Position numbers and translations under genes: made by a program. Positions 31,661-42,534 of a DNA stretch of 64,000 nucleotides are shown one piece after another (position 1 is the stretch's first letter; every line of letters starts with the position of its first letter). Location of the stretch: assembly GCF_000764305.2 (NCBI RefSeq), contig NW_025943963.1:154303-218302 (forward strand), in the 5' to 3' direction. The notes under the pieces were generated by a model that had not been told where the DNA came from, searched no databases, and was given only the letters and a program-made list of their open reading frames with translations. This DNA comes from Hyalella azteca. Taxonomy: Eukaryota > Arthropoda > Malacostraca > Amphipoda > Hyalellidae.

Positions 31661-32565
31661 ACGACAGAGAAAGCTGGACAGCTGACATTCCAGTGCCAAC
31701 ATGGCGGCACTGAGTGCCTCGCTAACAAGGTGCACGGCTGCGTCACGCGCCACGTTAAAGACCAGTTACTGCAAACACGCATCGTTGAGTGCATGATAAG
31801 CAATAACTACAAGCCTCTTCTTGTTGGCGAGAAGGTTAGTTTTTTTAAGATATTCAGCAAGTCGAGCTTTCTCATAAATGTTTTCAATTCGCTGATGAAA
31901 GATTTTGTAGTTCGTAAAAATGATAGGTTGTGTAATTTTTGCGTTGATGCACATAACATTCAGTCTTTAACTCGACTTGTGAATTCATCGTTAAATTTTA
32001 TGAATTCACAAAATTGAACGATTATCATGTACTACATCTATAATTGTACGTGGCAATTCATTAATACGAAATGAATATTAACCCTCTACCGTCGTATGTC
32101 ACTCTCCGGGAACATAACTTTTAACTTAAATTATGCGTAAACTATTGAGTGTAGAAAGCTGAGGACGTTTGTACGCAACAGAGAACATTTCAAAGTTGCC
32201 GTACGTGGCGGCAACCATCAGTGCAAGTCATTTTGCGCTCACTAGAACGTATCCTTTTTGGGAAGTAGGCTTGTGACAATATTGCTCCGGTTACTCGTGC
32301 CATGGGGTAGAGGGTTAAATGTTAATACAGTAAAGATATTCATAGGACTTTGTTAAAGGTCGTCTTGCGTTGCAGTTGTGAATTCACAAAAATGAACAAT
32401 TATCTTGTACTGCGTATATAATTGTACATGGCAATTCATTAATCCGCAATGAATATATATAGTTAAAACAGTAAAGATATTCAGTAAAGGTTGTGTTGCG
32501 TTGCAGTGCGTGTCGTCGATAGCAGGAGCGGACGCCTGGCCCGTCATCAATGACTGCGCTGGCTC
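31661..32565 (+). CDS. GILT-like thiol reductase, two internal exons (partial)
   Basis: Exon 31661-31834 (acceptor CCTATTCAG, donor GAGAAG|GTTAGT) encodes QLTFQCQHGGTECLANKVHG then C, an exact fit to the GILT signature CQHGxxECxxNxxxxC, followed by a helix-like stretch ending VECMISNNYKPLLVGEK. Exon 32507-32565 (acceptor GCGTTGCAG, donor GGCTC|GTAAGA) encodes CVSSIAGADAWPVINDCAG, matching the next Cys-rich part. Phases agree (0, then 2). GILT enzymes reduce disulfides in lysosomes. The CxxC exon, the signal peptide and the C-terminal exons were not found, so this may be a gene with long introns or a fragment. The joining intron holds a duplicated acceptor and a MITE. Confidence 0.75.
31979..32374 (+). 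repeat. Intron tandem duplication, copy 1 (with decoy acceptor)
   Basis: Runs from GTGAATTCA...ACAAAATTGAACG to the acceptor-like TTGCGTTGCAG at about 32364-32374 and matches 32376-32506 in order once the element at 32082-32314 is removed. Its AG is followed by sequence that does not continue the GILT-like frame. Confidence 0.75.
32082..32314 (+). mobile_element. piggyBac-like MITE with TTAA target duplication
   Basis: Ends CCCTCTACC and GGTAGAGGG are exact inverted repeats, flanked on both sides by TTAA (32078-32081 and 32315-32318). TTAA duplication with CCC-starting termini is typical of piggyBac-type elements. 233 bp, no coding frame. It interrupts copy 1 of the intron duplication. Confidence 0.75.
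32376..32506 (+). repeat. Intron tandem duplication, copy 2 (ends at the used acceptor)
   Basis: Uninterrupted copy of the unit, ending TTGCGTTGCAG directly before the second GILT-like exon. Confidence 0.75.
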
Positions 32566-34528
32566 GTAAGAAACAAAGGTAGCTTGTTGAATTGTTCAAG
32601 TCCGTGCTGTTTACAAACTTTACTGAAGTGAATATTACTTTCAGAATCAAAACGGACAGTCGTCGATGTTGAAGGATTTCACCAAGTTTCTCTGCAGGAG
32701 TTTTAAGGGAGTTCAACCGAGCCAATGCAGCCAACACTCCTCTCCATAGCCTAAGCATCAATGCATTTATACATTTCTAAAATAGATTTTACTAGCGATA
32801 TTATCAACGCATTCCTAGTTATATTCTTTGAAGACAATTGTCCTTGATGAAATTATGTTTCAGGGTAGCTTTCTAATTTCTTATTGCCAATAGTTTCATA
32901 ATTTTGTATTGCCAAATTGTTGATGGTAATGATTGAATATTTCGTCCCATATTCAAGTGCCATTGAACGTGTGTGTGGATGAACAATGAGATAACTGGAC
33001 TCGGCGCTTACGTTATTAGCCTTGGTTCCTTATTCATTCATTCATTGATCTTCATTTCATTTCATCAACTGTTTTTGTTTCGGTCCAAATCTTATTTTTG
33101 AGTAAATCAAAAGGGCTTTCCTGCTCATACAAGTATCATTTGATATAAAATAAAAATATATGTTGTTGGGTATGCAATAATTATTTTTGACACAAATATA
33201 GTTTTGTATATGTCACTTCAGTCTTTGTTTGATCTTCAATACACGTTTTGTCTCAAGAACTTACGTTATTTGTCAAACTGCACAACTGTTTCATCGCGTA
33301 AACCCTATGAATTAGTATGTTGAATACATCGTTGGTTTTTTAGTACGGTACTTATTTTGTTCTTAAGTTGGACGTATATATTGTGATATCTTCTTGTCCA
33401 GTTCCCCGCGCAGCATAAATTTTGGGAATAAATCGAATTAGAGGACCCGGCCTTGAACTATAGGACTCGGACACTCGGCCTTTAATTAAAATACCCGGCC
33501 TTGAATCGCGCGACACTCAGGCTTAGCTTTACATCATCGTGAGCCGTCGTGTGTAGAGCTGATGTTTGCTCCATTGGGTGATTAGACCTCTGATATTGCT
33601 ATGATCTAATCGTTGCAAATATGCTGATAATTATAATTTTAACAAATTTCAACTTTGTCTCAGAATGTTATGTCATTGTCATCTCTCGTGTGCAACAACT
33701 AGTCCACTCTATAACTGGAGGCACTTGAAATAGAAGATATTCCAACTAAGTATGATAGATCGCAACATAACACCATGTTGAGATGCATCATCCAAAAACT
33801 ATCAATGGCCCACTGTGTTATCTTTGTTGTTTTTGTCCGCTGAGACGACGCACGAGTCGGTTGGGATTTTGTTAATAACTTTTACGATTGCTAATATTTT
33901 ATTCTTGAATTGTTGTGTTATTCTTATGTTTTGATATCTGTAATTTATTTCTTCTGTTTGTATCTGGTAGAATTGAATTAAAAAAAAACTTTTAAAAGCT
34001 CGGCATGTCACTGTCCCTAAACTATTAATTCAATAGTTTCTTAATAAATGTCACTAGTTCCTCGCTGGACAATAAGCACTCAATATCTTGAATATTTGCC
34101 AAGATCACATCAATTCGAATTTAAAAAAATTGTCGAAGTTGGACAAAAATTTCAAGATTCAAATCAGACGCATATTATGCTGTGATGTTGGGGGTTACAG
34201 AATACCATTTATAAAAACTATTCATGTATGTTCAATTGGCAATAACTCGAACGGTTTAGGTGCTTCAGCTTAGACGCTCGCAAAATTTTAATCATTTAGT
34301 AATATACTTTGATGTTTATCTCGCGATATTTAGTCAAGACAATGCAAGGTGTACTACAATAGTAGAATTTACACAAGGTCAACGGAGCTTCAGGGATTTT
34401 CAGTAGATCAGGAAAGTAGAGTATCCATTGAATTTAAAAGTTAACATATATTTGTGACTTGTCATCTCGCTTGCAACACAGCAGCATTGATCCAGATAAA
34501 AAATAGAAGCAGCAAAAATATTAGTACT
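32566..34528. other. Intergenic region between the GILT-like exons and BBS1
   Basis: No further GILT exon recognised. Reading on from the donor in the required phase into the next plausible acceptor (ACTTTCAG at about 32642) meets a stop within ten codons. Positions 33445-33510 hold short CCCGGCCTTGAA repeats. Confidence 0.5.
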
Positions 34529-34696
34529 TCAAGACACCGTGTCGGCCACAGGCATGCTTATGAGCGCAGTTAGCACTGGTCGTGTAGAGTTCTCCTTCAC
34601 TACGAGCACCTTGACTGTGTCGGCAACACCAAGCTCCGACACATTGTTTACTAACGTCTCGACCACGTGCGCCACTCCCGGCACCAACATTGGCAC
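34529..34696 (-). CDS. BBS1: BBS1 last exon
   Basis: Acceptor TTGTTTTAG, 55 codons and TGA. Encodes [20 protein letters not shown] and [15 protein letters not shown], aligned with the human C-terminus (VPLLVPGL...NMPGSEGLAAA). Confidence 0.94.
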   Translation of the reverse strand: MPMLVPGVAHVVETLVNNVSELGVADTVKVLVVKENSTRPVLTALISMPVADTVS

Positions 34697-37362
34697 CTAA
34701 AACAATAAAATATACCTTTAATTAATTACTCTAACACAACGTTTATTAACACCGTCATTGACAGCTGCTGGGTTTGAATGAAATACGCAATTCTCGTAAA
34801 TGAGTTATCTTATTCCATAAAATCAAATATGATATTGTTCAGCAATCTATGTAACATATTTAAGGACGCAAAAATAAATAAGTTAAAATTTATAATCATA
34901 CATTATTCATGATTTTATCAACTTATATATATGATCACAAATCATGGTCGGCTTAGCCCCTTGGTACATGTGCCATGCACTTGCAAATGGTAGTTACGTT
35001 TCAAACAAACTACAAAAGGTTATTCGAAAATTGATGGCGCACGACTAATCAAGATGGTATTAACATAACATAATGATGTCGGCGCTGAAATGTAGGCCTG
35101 ATGTGGCCTGTCGCCGATTCTTTTCCTTTTCGTGCCTTGTTCATAGATCTAAACTCGTATCATTTGATCGGATCTTTTCATGACTGGCGATAGTTTGAAG
35201 TAGCTACTAGACTTCCACCGGGTTCGATAAGGAGCTAGGCATTTCAAATCTGAACATATATTTTTCCATAGCTTTATCTAGTCTGTTATAACTACTAAGT
35301 GATATGCAAGGTTGCATTCATCACCTGTATGACGGAGTTCTGCACGTTGTACACGTGATGGTCTGCATGGAAGACGACCATCAAGCCCAGTGACGGGGAG
35401 CTCGCTGAAGTGTTCTGAAGTTCCACCTTGATCTTGAAGGTTGGTCCCAACCCAAGAACCTTCGAATTAAGAACACTTGATTGCTTAAATCCCAAGTTGA
35501 TCAAGAATTCAAAAGCAAAGAAAACAGCACAAAAATCACCATGAATTTTTCCAACATTAGTTTTTCTCTTCTTGATTGCAATGATACAAAATCAAATGGT
35601 CGTTTTCAGACATCTCTTTTTCGAAAATCGACGTTTACCGGCTGAAGCACCAGCGTTAGCTATGGCTCTTTAGCTAAAGCCATAGCGTTTTCAGCTATGG
35701 CCCCAGCCAAAATCGACATTTTCTTCCATTATTTGAGGTGCAGGTGTCAGACGCTGCTACTTAAGCCGCAAGGTAATTTCTATTTCGTGTTAGAATTGAA
35801 CCCACCTGAGCTGACAGCTTGAGAGGCTCGGTCTGTGTAATGGAGACAGGGTTGCTGGATGTCTCAAGCGCCCGCACATACTGTCGGGCTGTGTTCAGGC
35901 GCAGCTTGTACAGGTCGTGCTGGAACACGCGGTGCATTTCTGCTCAAGTTAATGAAGTTCAAGTAATGATATAACTTTACAGTCTTACGGATACACTAAA
36001 TTATCCATCGCCTTATTATTACGTTCATGTGAAAATTTCTTAGTCGCTCTGTATACAATTTTGTACGTAAAAATTAATAATCATCGTATAATTTTTAATG
36101 TATTATATGAATTATTGTCAAATACGAACTTTATCCATAAATATCAAATTCACTAACTATATAACCAATATAATGACAACAGCTGAGAGGTGCATCATAT
36201 TTTTTCTTGATGTTAGATTTTATATTTTGCTGCCCTCTATATATATCGAAACCTGCATAAAATTTTCTAAGATTGACGCAGCTTTATGATAGCAGTTTAT
36301 AATTTTTTACATTTAAATAGTAATTGACAATTAAGTAATAACTTCAATAAAAGCGTCTTTTCATTCTATTCATAATTTATACATAAAATATTTATTACCG
36401 TCCACAACGCAACGTCTATGCGATTTCATTCATGCCACCACACTGCTATTTTATATTGATTTATATTACGTGGGTCATCTCCACCGTCGTTAACTAAATT
36501 GATTTTTATTTTCTTCAGCTTCTGAAAAATACACGGAAAAATCCGCTTCCATTGATCCGTTCAATTAAGCTATGAGCAGAGACTCAAAAATTTCAATGAA
36601 GAACAGGGTAATGAACTAAACATCAATGGTCTTGCCAGAAGATGAAGACGATATTTTGTAATGATTAAGATTAGAATATTACTAATATTACAATTATACA
36701 AAAAGCTGTCCCACTCACGGATGGAATTTTCTCGTTCTCTCATGGTTTGATCGACGAAAAGTTTTGTTTTCTTAGGCACATTAAGGCGCGTGGCCGCGGC
36801 GGGGCCTAAACCTGAAGAATCATCGGCGGCGAAGCGGGCTTTTCTCCTTAAGATTTTGATGTGCAAGCCTCCCCCTGTAAACCGTGCAGAAAACCCCTAT
36901 AAATTAGAACCTAAAAATATTTTCTCAGCGAATTTTTTATAATATAATAATAATAATAATATAACAGTTTCAGCGTTTATTAGGCCGTAGGCCTGTCGCC
37001 GATTCTTAACATTGCAGAACATCCACAGCTTGGTGCGGGTTTGAACTCGCAACTCACTGCTACAATTCTGCTATGCTTAACCCCCCGGCCTCCTCGCCGA
37101 TTCTGACCAGAAACTGGCGCACAGAGCTGGGATCGAACCCGCACCTCTCTGCTCCAATCTTGGTACTCTGAACTTTAACCACTGGGCCACCAGTGGATAA
37201 AGTTAAGCAGAAAGATTGTAAAAAAATGTTGTGGCGTTAGTTACCTTTCATGACCAAGATAAAAGTGTTGTCTTCTCGACCAAAACGCCCGAAAAGCATG
37301 GCTGACACCGGGGCTTCCATGTGAATGGTGTCCACAACATATTTGTCTTTGAAAATTAGCAC
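34529..37362 (-). CDS. BBS1: BBS1 (BBSome subunit), C-terminal five exons
   Basis: Minus-strand exons in coding order: 37362-37245, 36874-36719, 35939-35806, 35459-35325, 34696-34529. Phases join without shifts and the frame ends at TGA 34531-34529. The joined peptide follows human BBS1 closely: DKYVVDTIH...[13 protein letters not shown] (human FGRYGREDNTLIM), [63 protein letters not shown] and [16 protein letters not shown]. It covers the end of the beta-propeller, the linker helices and the gamma-adaptin-ear domain. BBS1 contacts ARL6/BBS3 and membrane cargo at cilia. The first 60 per cent or so of the protein is not found up to the assembly join at 41788 or beyond. Confidence 0.95.
35052..35288 (-). 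mobile_element. Non-LTR retrotransposon 3' end in a BBS1 intron
   Basis: Minus-strand copy of the 3' end seen at 2234-2865: ACTAGATAAAGCTATGG, GAACCCGGTGGAAGTCTAG, AGAATCGGCGACAGGCC, then CGCCGACATCATTATGTTAT. 5'-truncated, with the usual terminal ATGTTA repeats. Confidence 0.8.
35325..35459 (-). CDS. BBS1: BBS1 exon (ear domain)
   Basis: Acceptor ATTCGAAG, donor ATACAG|GTGATG, 135 nt, phase 0 to 0. Encodes [20 protein letters not shown] and [15 protein letters not shown]. Confidence 0.94.
35806..35939 (-). CDS. BBS1: BBS1 exon
   Basis: Acceptor TTGAGCAG, donor CAG|GTGGGT, 134 nt. Encodes [20 protein letters not shown] and the PLKLSAQ end (human EPLKLHAV). An alternative acceptor 3 nt upstream (TTGAG) would add one residue. 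Confidence 0.94.
36719..36874 (-). CDS. BBS1: BBS1 exon
   Basis: Acceptor TTTACAG, donor ATCC|GTGAGT, 156 nt, phase 1 to 1. Encodes [19 protein letters not shown] and [22 protein letters not shown]-rich compared with its introns. Confidence 0.95.
36945..37196 (-). mobile_element. tRNA-derived SINE in a BBS1 intron, two tRNA-like units
   Basis: On the minus strand: A box TGGCCCAGTGG (complement of 37179-37189), B box GGTTCGATCCC (about 37128-37139), AGAATCGGCG, then a second degenerate unit with GAGTTCAAACCCGC, again AGAATCGGCGACAGGCCTAC, and an (ATT)n tail. Box spacing of about 40 nt is that of a tRNA. The shared AATCGGCGACAGGCC tail links it to the retrotransposon at 35052-35288. Confidence 0.8.
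37245..37362 (-). CDS. BBS1: BBS1 exon (end of propeller)
   Basis: Acceptor CATGCAG at about 37369-37363, donor AAAG|GTAACT, 118 nt, phase 0 to 1. Encodes [18 protein letters not shown] and [17 protein letters not shown], then the first base of a Gly codon. Confidence 0.95.
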
Positions 37363-40300
37363 CTGCATGCAGGAAAAAAACATTAGCAAATGTCCATCAT
37401 TCTTATTAGCAATACGTCATCTGTGTGTTGATGTTATATAGATAAATTCGGAACTTCAACTAAACATGCAAGGTTAACTAACAACGCTTAATTTAAGTAG
37501 TTGTTCTTGAACTACCTTGAAGAGAGCGCATTTTCTCGTCCGTCCGTGACGTGAAGTCACGGACGGACATGACGAGCACAATAGCGCCGTTTTAGCGCAT
37601 TTTTAAAACGTTTTTAACACGTTTTTAACACGTTTTTCTTAGCTTAGCTTCGCGTTTGTTTGTTTGTTTGTTTATTTGTTTGTTTGTTTGTTTGTTTGTT
37701 GTTAACATTGACAACGAAAATTAGCCCACTTTTGATTGTTCTAGAGATCTGAAATTCGGCATGCAGGCTATTTTCGCCTAACAATTTCAGATACAATCAT
37801 AAAAACCAGATAATCACTTTCAACCCCCCCTATCTTAATATCAATTTCAATAAACCACATCCCACGATGCATACCGCAACATGCGCTTTCATTATAACCA
37901 ACATCAACAGTGACTCAGCGTCAGATACTGCGTGTATCTACACGACTGCGTTTGTACATAATTTCACTATAAACAACAACCTGTAGTCCCTAACCTAACC
38001 ATAGTATCCCCCCGATAGTTTGTTGATGTTGACACAACCATGTTTAACAGCATGGTCATCCTTGCAAGGAAAATTCCTTTGCAGTCCTAAACCCAACCTC
38101 AGGTTGTCTTATCGGGTCGGCCCTGCTCTAAAAAAAAGAACTTGGCACACCTAACCTAACCCCAGATTCCATCAGCTATATCTGGGCTGCATCAGAAGTC
38201 CTCACTCTTTACATTTAATCAGATTTGGGATAAAATCTCTCATTAGATTTTTAAAGCAATAAAACCATGACAATCCAAGCCGTAACAAGCTACGGTATAA
38301 CACAAAATGACAAGGCAGTTTAACGCTCGATAATCTAATATAAGTTACAGGGGACGGAGCATGTAACACGTAACAGTATAACGCAGGGTGACATGGCAGT
38401 TTTACTCTGAAATTGGCCGCCGAGGGGAAGAGACTGGATTGTAATTTGGTACAATGTGGCTTAACAACCTTCGCTCCCCTCGCTTTCAACCCCCAAAAGG
38501 GAAACTGACGTCCTAACTCTTAGCGGCAGCAACCCAACGAATCTGGCAGCCCGTTTTTCCGGAGCCACTGAATATTTTCTGACAGACCTTCCGCTGGCGT
38601 GCAGGCACTGATTGCAACACACCTTGATAGTCTTTAGCGTGTAGCACCAGCTATCTTGATCATTAATCATTCAAGAGGTCACACATTTATGTCTAAACTG
38701 CATATCACGCATTCCAAACAAAGTTTTTTGCAAATGGTTACATGCAATATAGTTGTATTGGTGAATAGACACTCTCTGAAACTAGTGTTCACTATCCCGC
38801 CTAATTGGCACCTGCTAATCACTTATCACTGCAGGATAAATTCAGAAACAGGTTATTAAGGGTCACGCAGCCTAGCCTATATAATGTATATATTTAAGGG
38901 AATAATATATGCAGGGAAGGTTCCCAAGTCATCCTCTATAAGCCACGCAAAAAAAGACGCTATACGCAACCAAGGTAAAAAAACACTATAGGGTTGGTCA
39001 TCCTTTATCGCTAACGATGACGTATACAGAGCAGTTACAGAGCGGTGTGATATTGCAGGGTTTGATTTATGAAATTTTTATCCTAGTAAAATTACACAAC
39101 ATAAGTAGAATCGCAGTGAGAAGTTGAAGCAACAGATGAAAGTAAATGGATACAAAAAAAATTCAAGCGAAATCGAAACCCTAAGCAAAAGACTAAAATT
39201 CTTTGCAGAAAACGAACGAGGCAAGTTTTATTCAGACAGATTATCTTGAGCGAGAGGAGAAGTAATATCAAGATAAGCTGAATGTAAGCACTTTAAGTCC
39301 TCAGTACGTCGATGGCATACACGCGCAAAACGCGGATAAGCCACGCAAACCGTCCGCTACACCCAAGGTTCCGCGTTGTATATCAGCAGCAGCAACTTCC
39401 ATTAGCGAAAATCCATTAGGCTTCGCCTACGAATAGACTTAGCACATTTGCATTGCGCAAAATGGGCGAGCCGATCAGCCCACAGAGGGAAACCCGAAAA
39501 TATGACCGAGGAAATACCGATAGGATAAGTAAGGAAAATGTAAAAATACAGCGGAAAAGGAAATAGCGCAGAAAGAGGTAAGAATGATGAAGAATGAAAT
39601 AAAGTAGAAACGTACTCCACGAAAAGGAATCCTAAGGGCATTATAACATTAGTAAAAGAATGCTTAAAATAAAACTTATATAACATAACGACACGCGCAT
39701 ACAGTGTCATAATAAAAGCAGACAAAACTACAACCTAAAAAAATAGGTGTCAAAACGCAGCAAAAAAAGGTGGCCTACGAAGTGAAATGACCACAGACAA
39801 AGTACAGTGATAACACAGTTGGTTATATATAACGAACCAAGTTGGTTATATAGAGAGTTGGTTATAACGTTGGTTCGTTACACTAACGAACAGTGTTAAA
39901 TATACTGAGATGCCGTGCCGTACCGTGGCCTGGGACTGTTACGTCTGAAACATGTACCAAGTTAATACGAACGAAATATTTAGAGTACCACAGGGTGTAG
40001 CTAGTTAATGCACTTAAGAGAGACAAGATGGAGGCAAGCAAACCATTACCAACAAGAGCACGAGAATCATCAGCATTGTGCATTTGTGCCGTGGTGAGGG
40101 AAGCTACCCTTACATCGCTAACGATGCTGACAAACGATGTGTGCCTCACGGAACTAAGCTTTGTACATCATAGTAAACAACTGCTTAATTCCTATATTTA
40201 GATGGGCACGAGTTTTCAAATTATTTAACTAATTACTCGATCTTTGACGACGTAGTAATATCACATGATAGCGTGATGGAAAACTTTAGTAACGGATAAG

Positions 40301-41787
40301 CGTATTTTTTCCATGTGTAAGGCTTACTGTGAACGTAAGTAGGCAGCGGAGAAATAATCAAATGGTTAGGTGGTATGACAAATATTGAATACCGGTACGT
40401 GCATTGCAAGTAAACGTTATACCATGCTGAGATGCAAGTGTATAGCACACATCAATCCACCAGTACCACAAACAACGGACTTTGAAACAACGTTGATGGA
40501 AAGGTTTCAAGGAAATCAACTTGTAAACATGGTTTTAACTAAATCACCTCGTATAATCAAAGCTATTTTAAAGAAATTAACACCTAATCAACTTTTTTTA
40601 AGTCCAATCAACACTTAATCAACGTTATTCTAACATAATCAACACGTAATCAACGTTATTTCAACGAAATCAACTCGTAATCAACGTATTTTCGACGTCA
40701 TTTGCCTGCAGAGCAACGCTCGACGCCATGAAACGTTTTCCGTCACGGCTGCGTATTATTGATTTTTGTTGTTAAGCCTCAAAGGTCGAATAAGAGATCG
40801 ATGGCAGACCGCGGGCATCGATTAAAGAAGACCGTGAGACCAGAGTAAGCTGGGCAGACCGTGGGTCTCATGAGAGCCAATTATTATCAAACACTTCACC
40901 CCTCCCGGTTCCCAGTCAACTAGAAACCAGAAAATCCTAATCACCCCCATATCTTAATATCAATATACATAAACTAACCATCTTACATCCCACCATGTCT
41001 AAGGCACGAAGTGCTTCCATTAGAAGCAACATCAACATTGACTCAGCGTCAAATACTGCGTTTAGATGACTGCGTGTATATATGCGACTGCCTTCGTTCA
41101 TAATTTCACTATAAACAACAACATCAAACACTTCACCCTCCCCCTGGGTCTCAGTCAACTAGAAACCAGTCTTGTTTTCAACTCAATTGTACTCAAAACT
41201 AGTTTTATAGTTACTCAATCCAAGTTACATACAAAGGATACATAGGTTGATCCCTGTTGATGGCTCGTGGCCTATTGACATTATGCGTCTTATTCGTAAA
41301 TGACATCTTCAATTTCTTCCTCAATTAACCTCTTTTAATAAACAATTGTTGCATTCACCCAGGAAACTCAGCCGAGTTCAATTTTCATACGAGCTCACAT
41401 ATACATGTAATGTAAACATACAATTTCGGTGTTTGCACGATAACCAATTCTGATGACACTATCAATTCCAGATATAATTTGTAAAAAATCATTTGTTTCC
41501 ATTGCAAAAACCTAAGCAGTTCTGACTACACTAAAAATTCTAGTTACACTTTGTAAAAAATCAATTATTTTCATTGCAAATATCTAATTTCTATTACATT
41601 AACTCAAACAATGTTGTTTTTGTTACTGACATAAAAAGTGTACTCGTAGCCAAGTTACTCGGGACGAGCAATAACTGAAATGACCGCCCGAACAGCCTCA
41701 CATGGCGTCATTACAGCCATAAAGAAACGTCCGCTAACACTGTAGCACTCGGTAAAAAATATGGGTCACATTGATCAAATAGTGACA
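37363..41787. other. Repeat-rich non-coding region upstream of the BBS1 exons
   Basis: No BBS1 propeller exon recognised. Holds an inverted repeat at 37540-37573 (GTCCGTCCGTGAC arms), a (TTTG)n microsatellite at 37655-37701, a dispersed repeat seen at about 37800-37990 and again at 40925-41130, GTTGGTTATA repeats at 39820-39895 and AATCAACGT repeats at 40600-40690. Confidence 0.6.
37655..37701 (+). repeat. (TTTG)n microsatellite
   Basis: About 11 copies of GTTT with one interruption (TTTA). Confidence 0.9.
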
Positions 41788-41825
41788 CTGTCTCTTATAC
41801 ACATCTAGATGTGTATAAGAGACAG
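41788..41825. other. Nextera mate-pair junction adapter left in the assembly
   Basis: The 38 bp are exactly the reverse complement of the Tn5 mosaic end followed by the mosaic end itself (AGATGTGTATAAGAGACAG at 41807-41825). This head-to-head pair is the known junction adapter of Nextera mate-pair libraries, so it is synthetic. Sequences on its two sides may come from points kilobases apart. Confidence 0.97.
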
Positions 41826-42215
41826 GTCTACTCTCGAGTGTAGCCATTAATCTACATTACTAAAGTAGAGGAACGTGTCGCGCTGCATCACTCTACGTCG
41901 TAAAACTTTTTCACAGGATACCAATAATATCGGCCAAGAGCCATTGTAATTCAGATTTTTGTGACGCAGAAGATGCGTTATTTAAAAAGTGATTACGGTT
42001 CACGATCGACTTAAATTCTTGGCACAGAGCAGCATACTTGGGATTGCAGGCCATTCGGCAATATTCACGATTCATCAATGGAGTTCAGTTGTAAAGACAG
42101 CCATTTCGATTCAATGGTACTGACTCAGTCGTACTAGTGTTATACAGGATCAGTTGTCCAAACTACGTTTCACTAACTCACCGTCCAGACTTAAAAATGG
42201 ACCACACTAGACCNA
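41826..42215. other. Non-coding segment right of the adapter
   Basis: No gene recognised. A single N lies at 42214, at the edge of the polypurine tract. Confidence 0.5.
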
Positions 42216-42525
42216 GTAGGAGGGCAGGAGGGAAGGAGGTCCAGGAGGGCAGGAGAGGAGGAGGGGCAGTGAGGCAGGAGGGAAGGAGGGCAGGAAGGGC
42301 AGGAGGGGCAGGGAGGACGGAGGGAAGGAGAGCAGGGGGGAAGGAGGGCAGGAGGGGCAGGAGGAACAGGAGGGCAGAAGGGAAGGAGGGGCAGGAGAGC
42401 AGTAGGACACTAGAGGCAGGAGGGAAGGAGGGCAGGAGAGAAGGAGGGGCAGTGTGGAAGGAGGGAAGGAGAGCAGGAGGGAAGGAAGGGCAGGAGGGGC
42501 AGGGAGAACGGAGGGAAGGAGACAT
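42216..42525 (+). repeat. Polypurine (AGG/AGGGC) tract of about 310 bp
   Basis: Almost all purine on the plus strand, built from AGGAGGGCAGGAGGGAAGG-like units. It is open in several frames on both strands only because it has few T or complementary stop triplets. Many GGG/GG runs give it potential for triplex or G-quadruplex structure. Confidence 0.9.
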
Positions 42526-42534
42526 TATAATTGA

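Noticed and set aside
32640..32761. Minus-strand exon resembling a VPS9-type helix (RLNSLKTPAEKLGEIL)
   Set aside because: The similarity rests on a few residues, the splice sites are weak and no partner exon was found.
37120..37196. Stand-alone tRNA gene
   Set aside because: A and B boxes are present, but no acceptor stem or foldable anticodon arm is convincing, and the tail marks it as a SINE.
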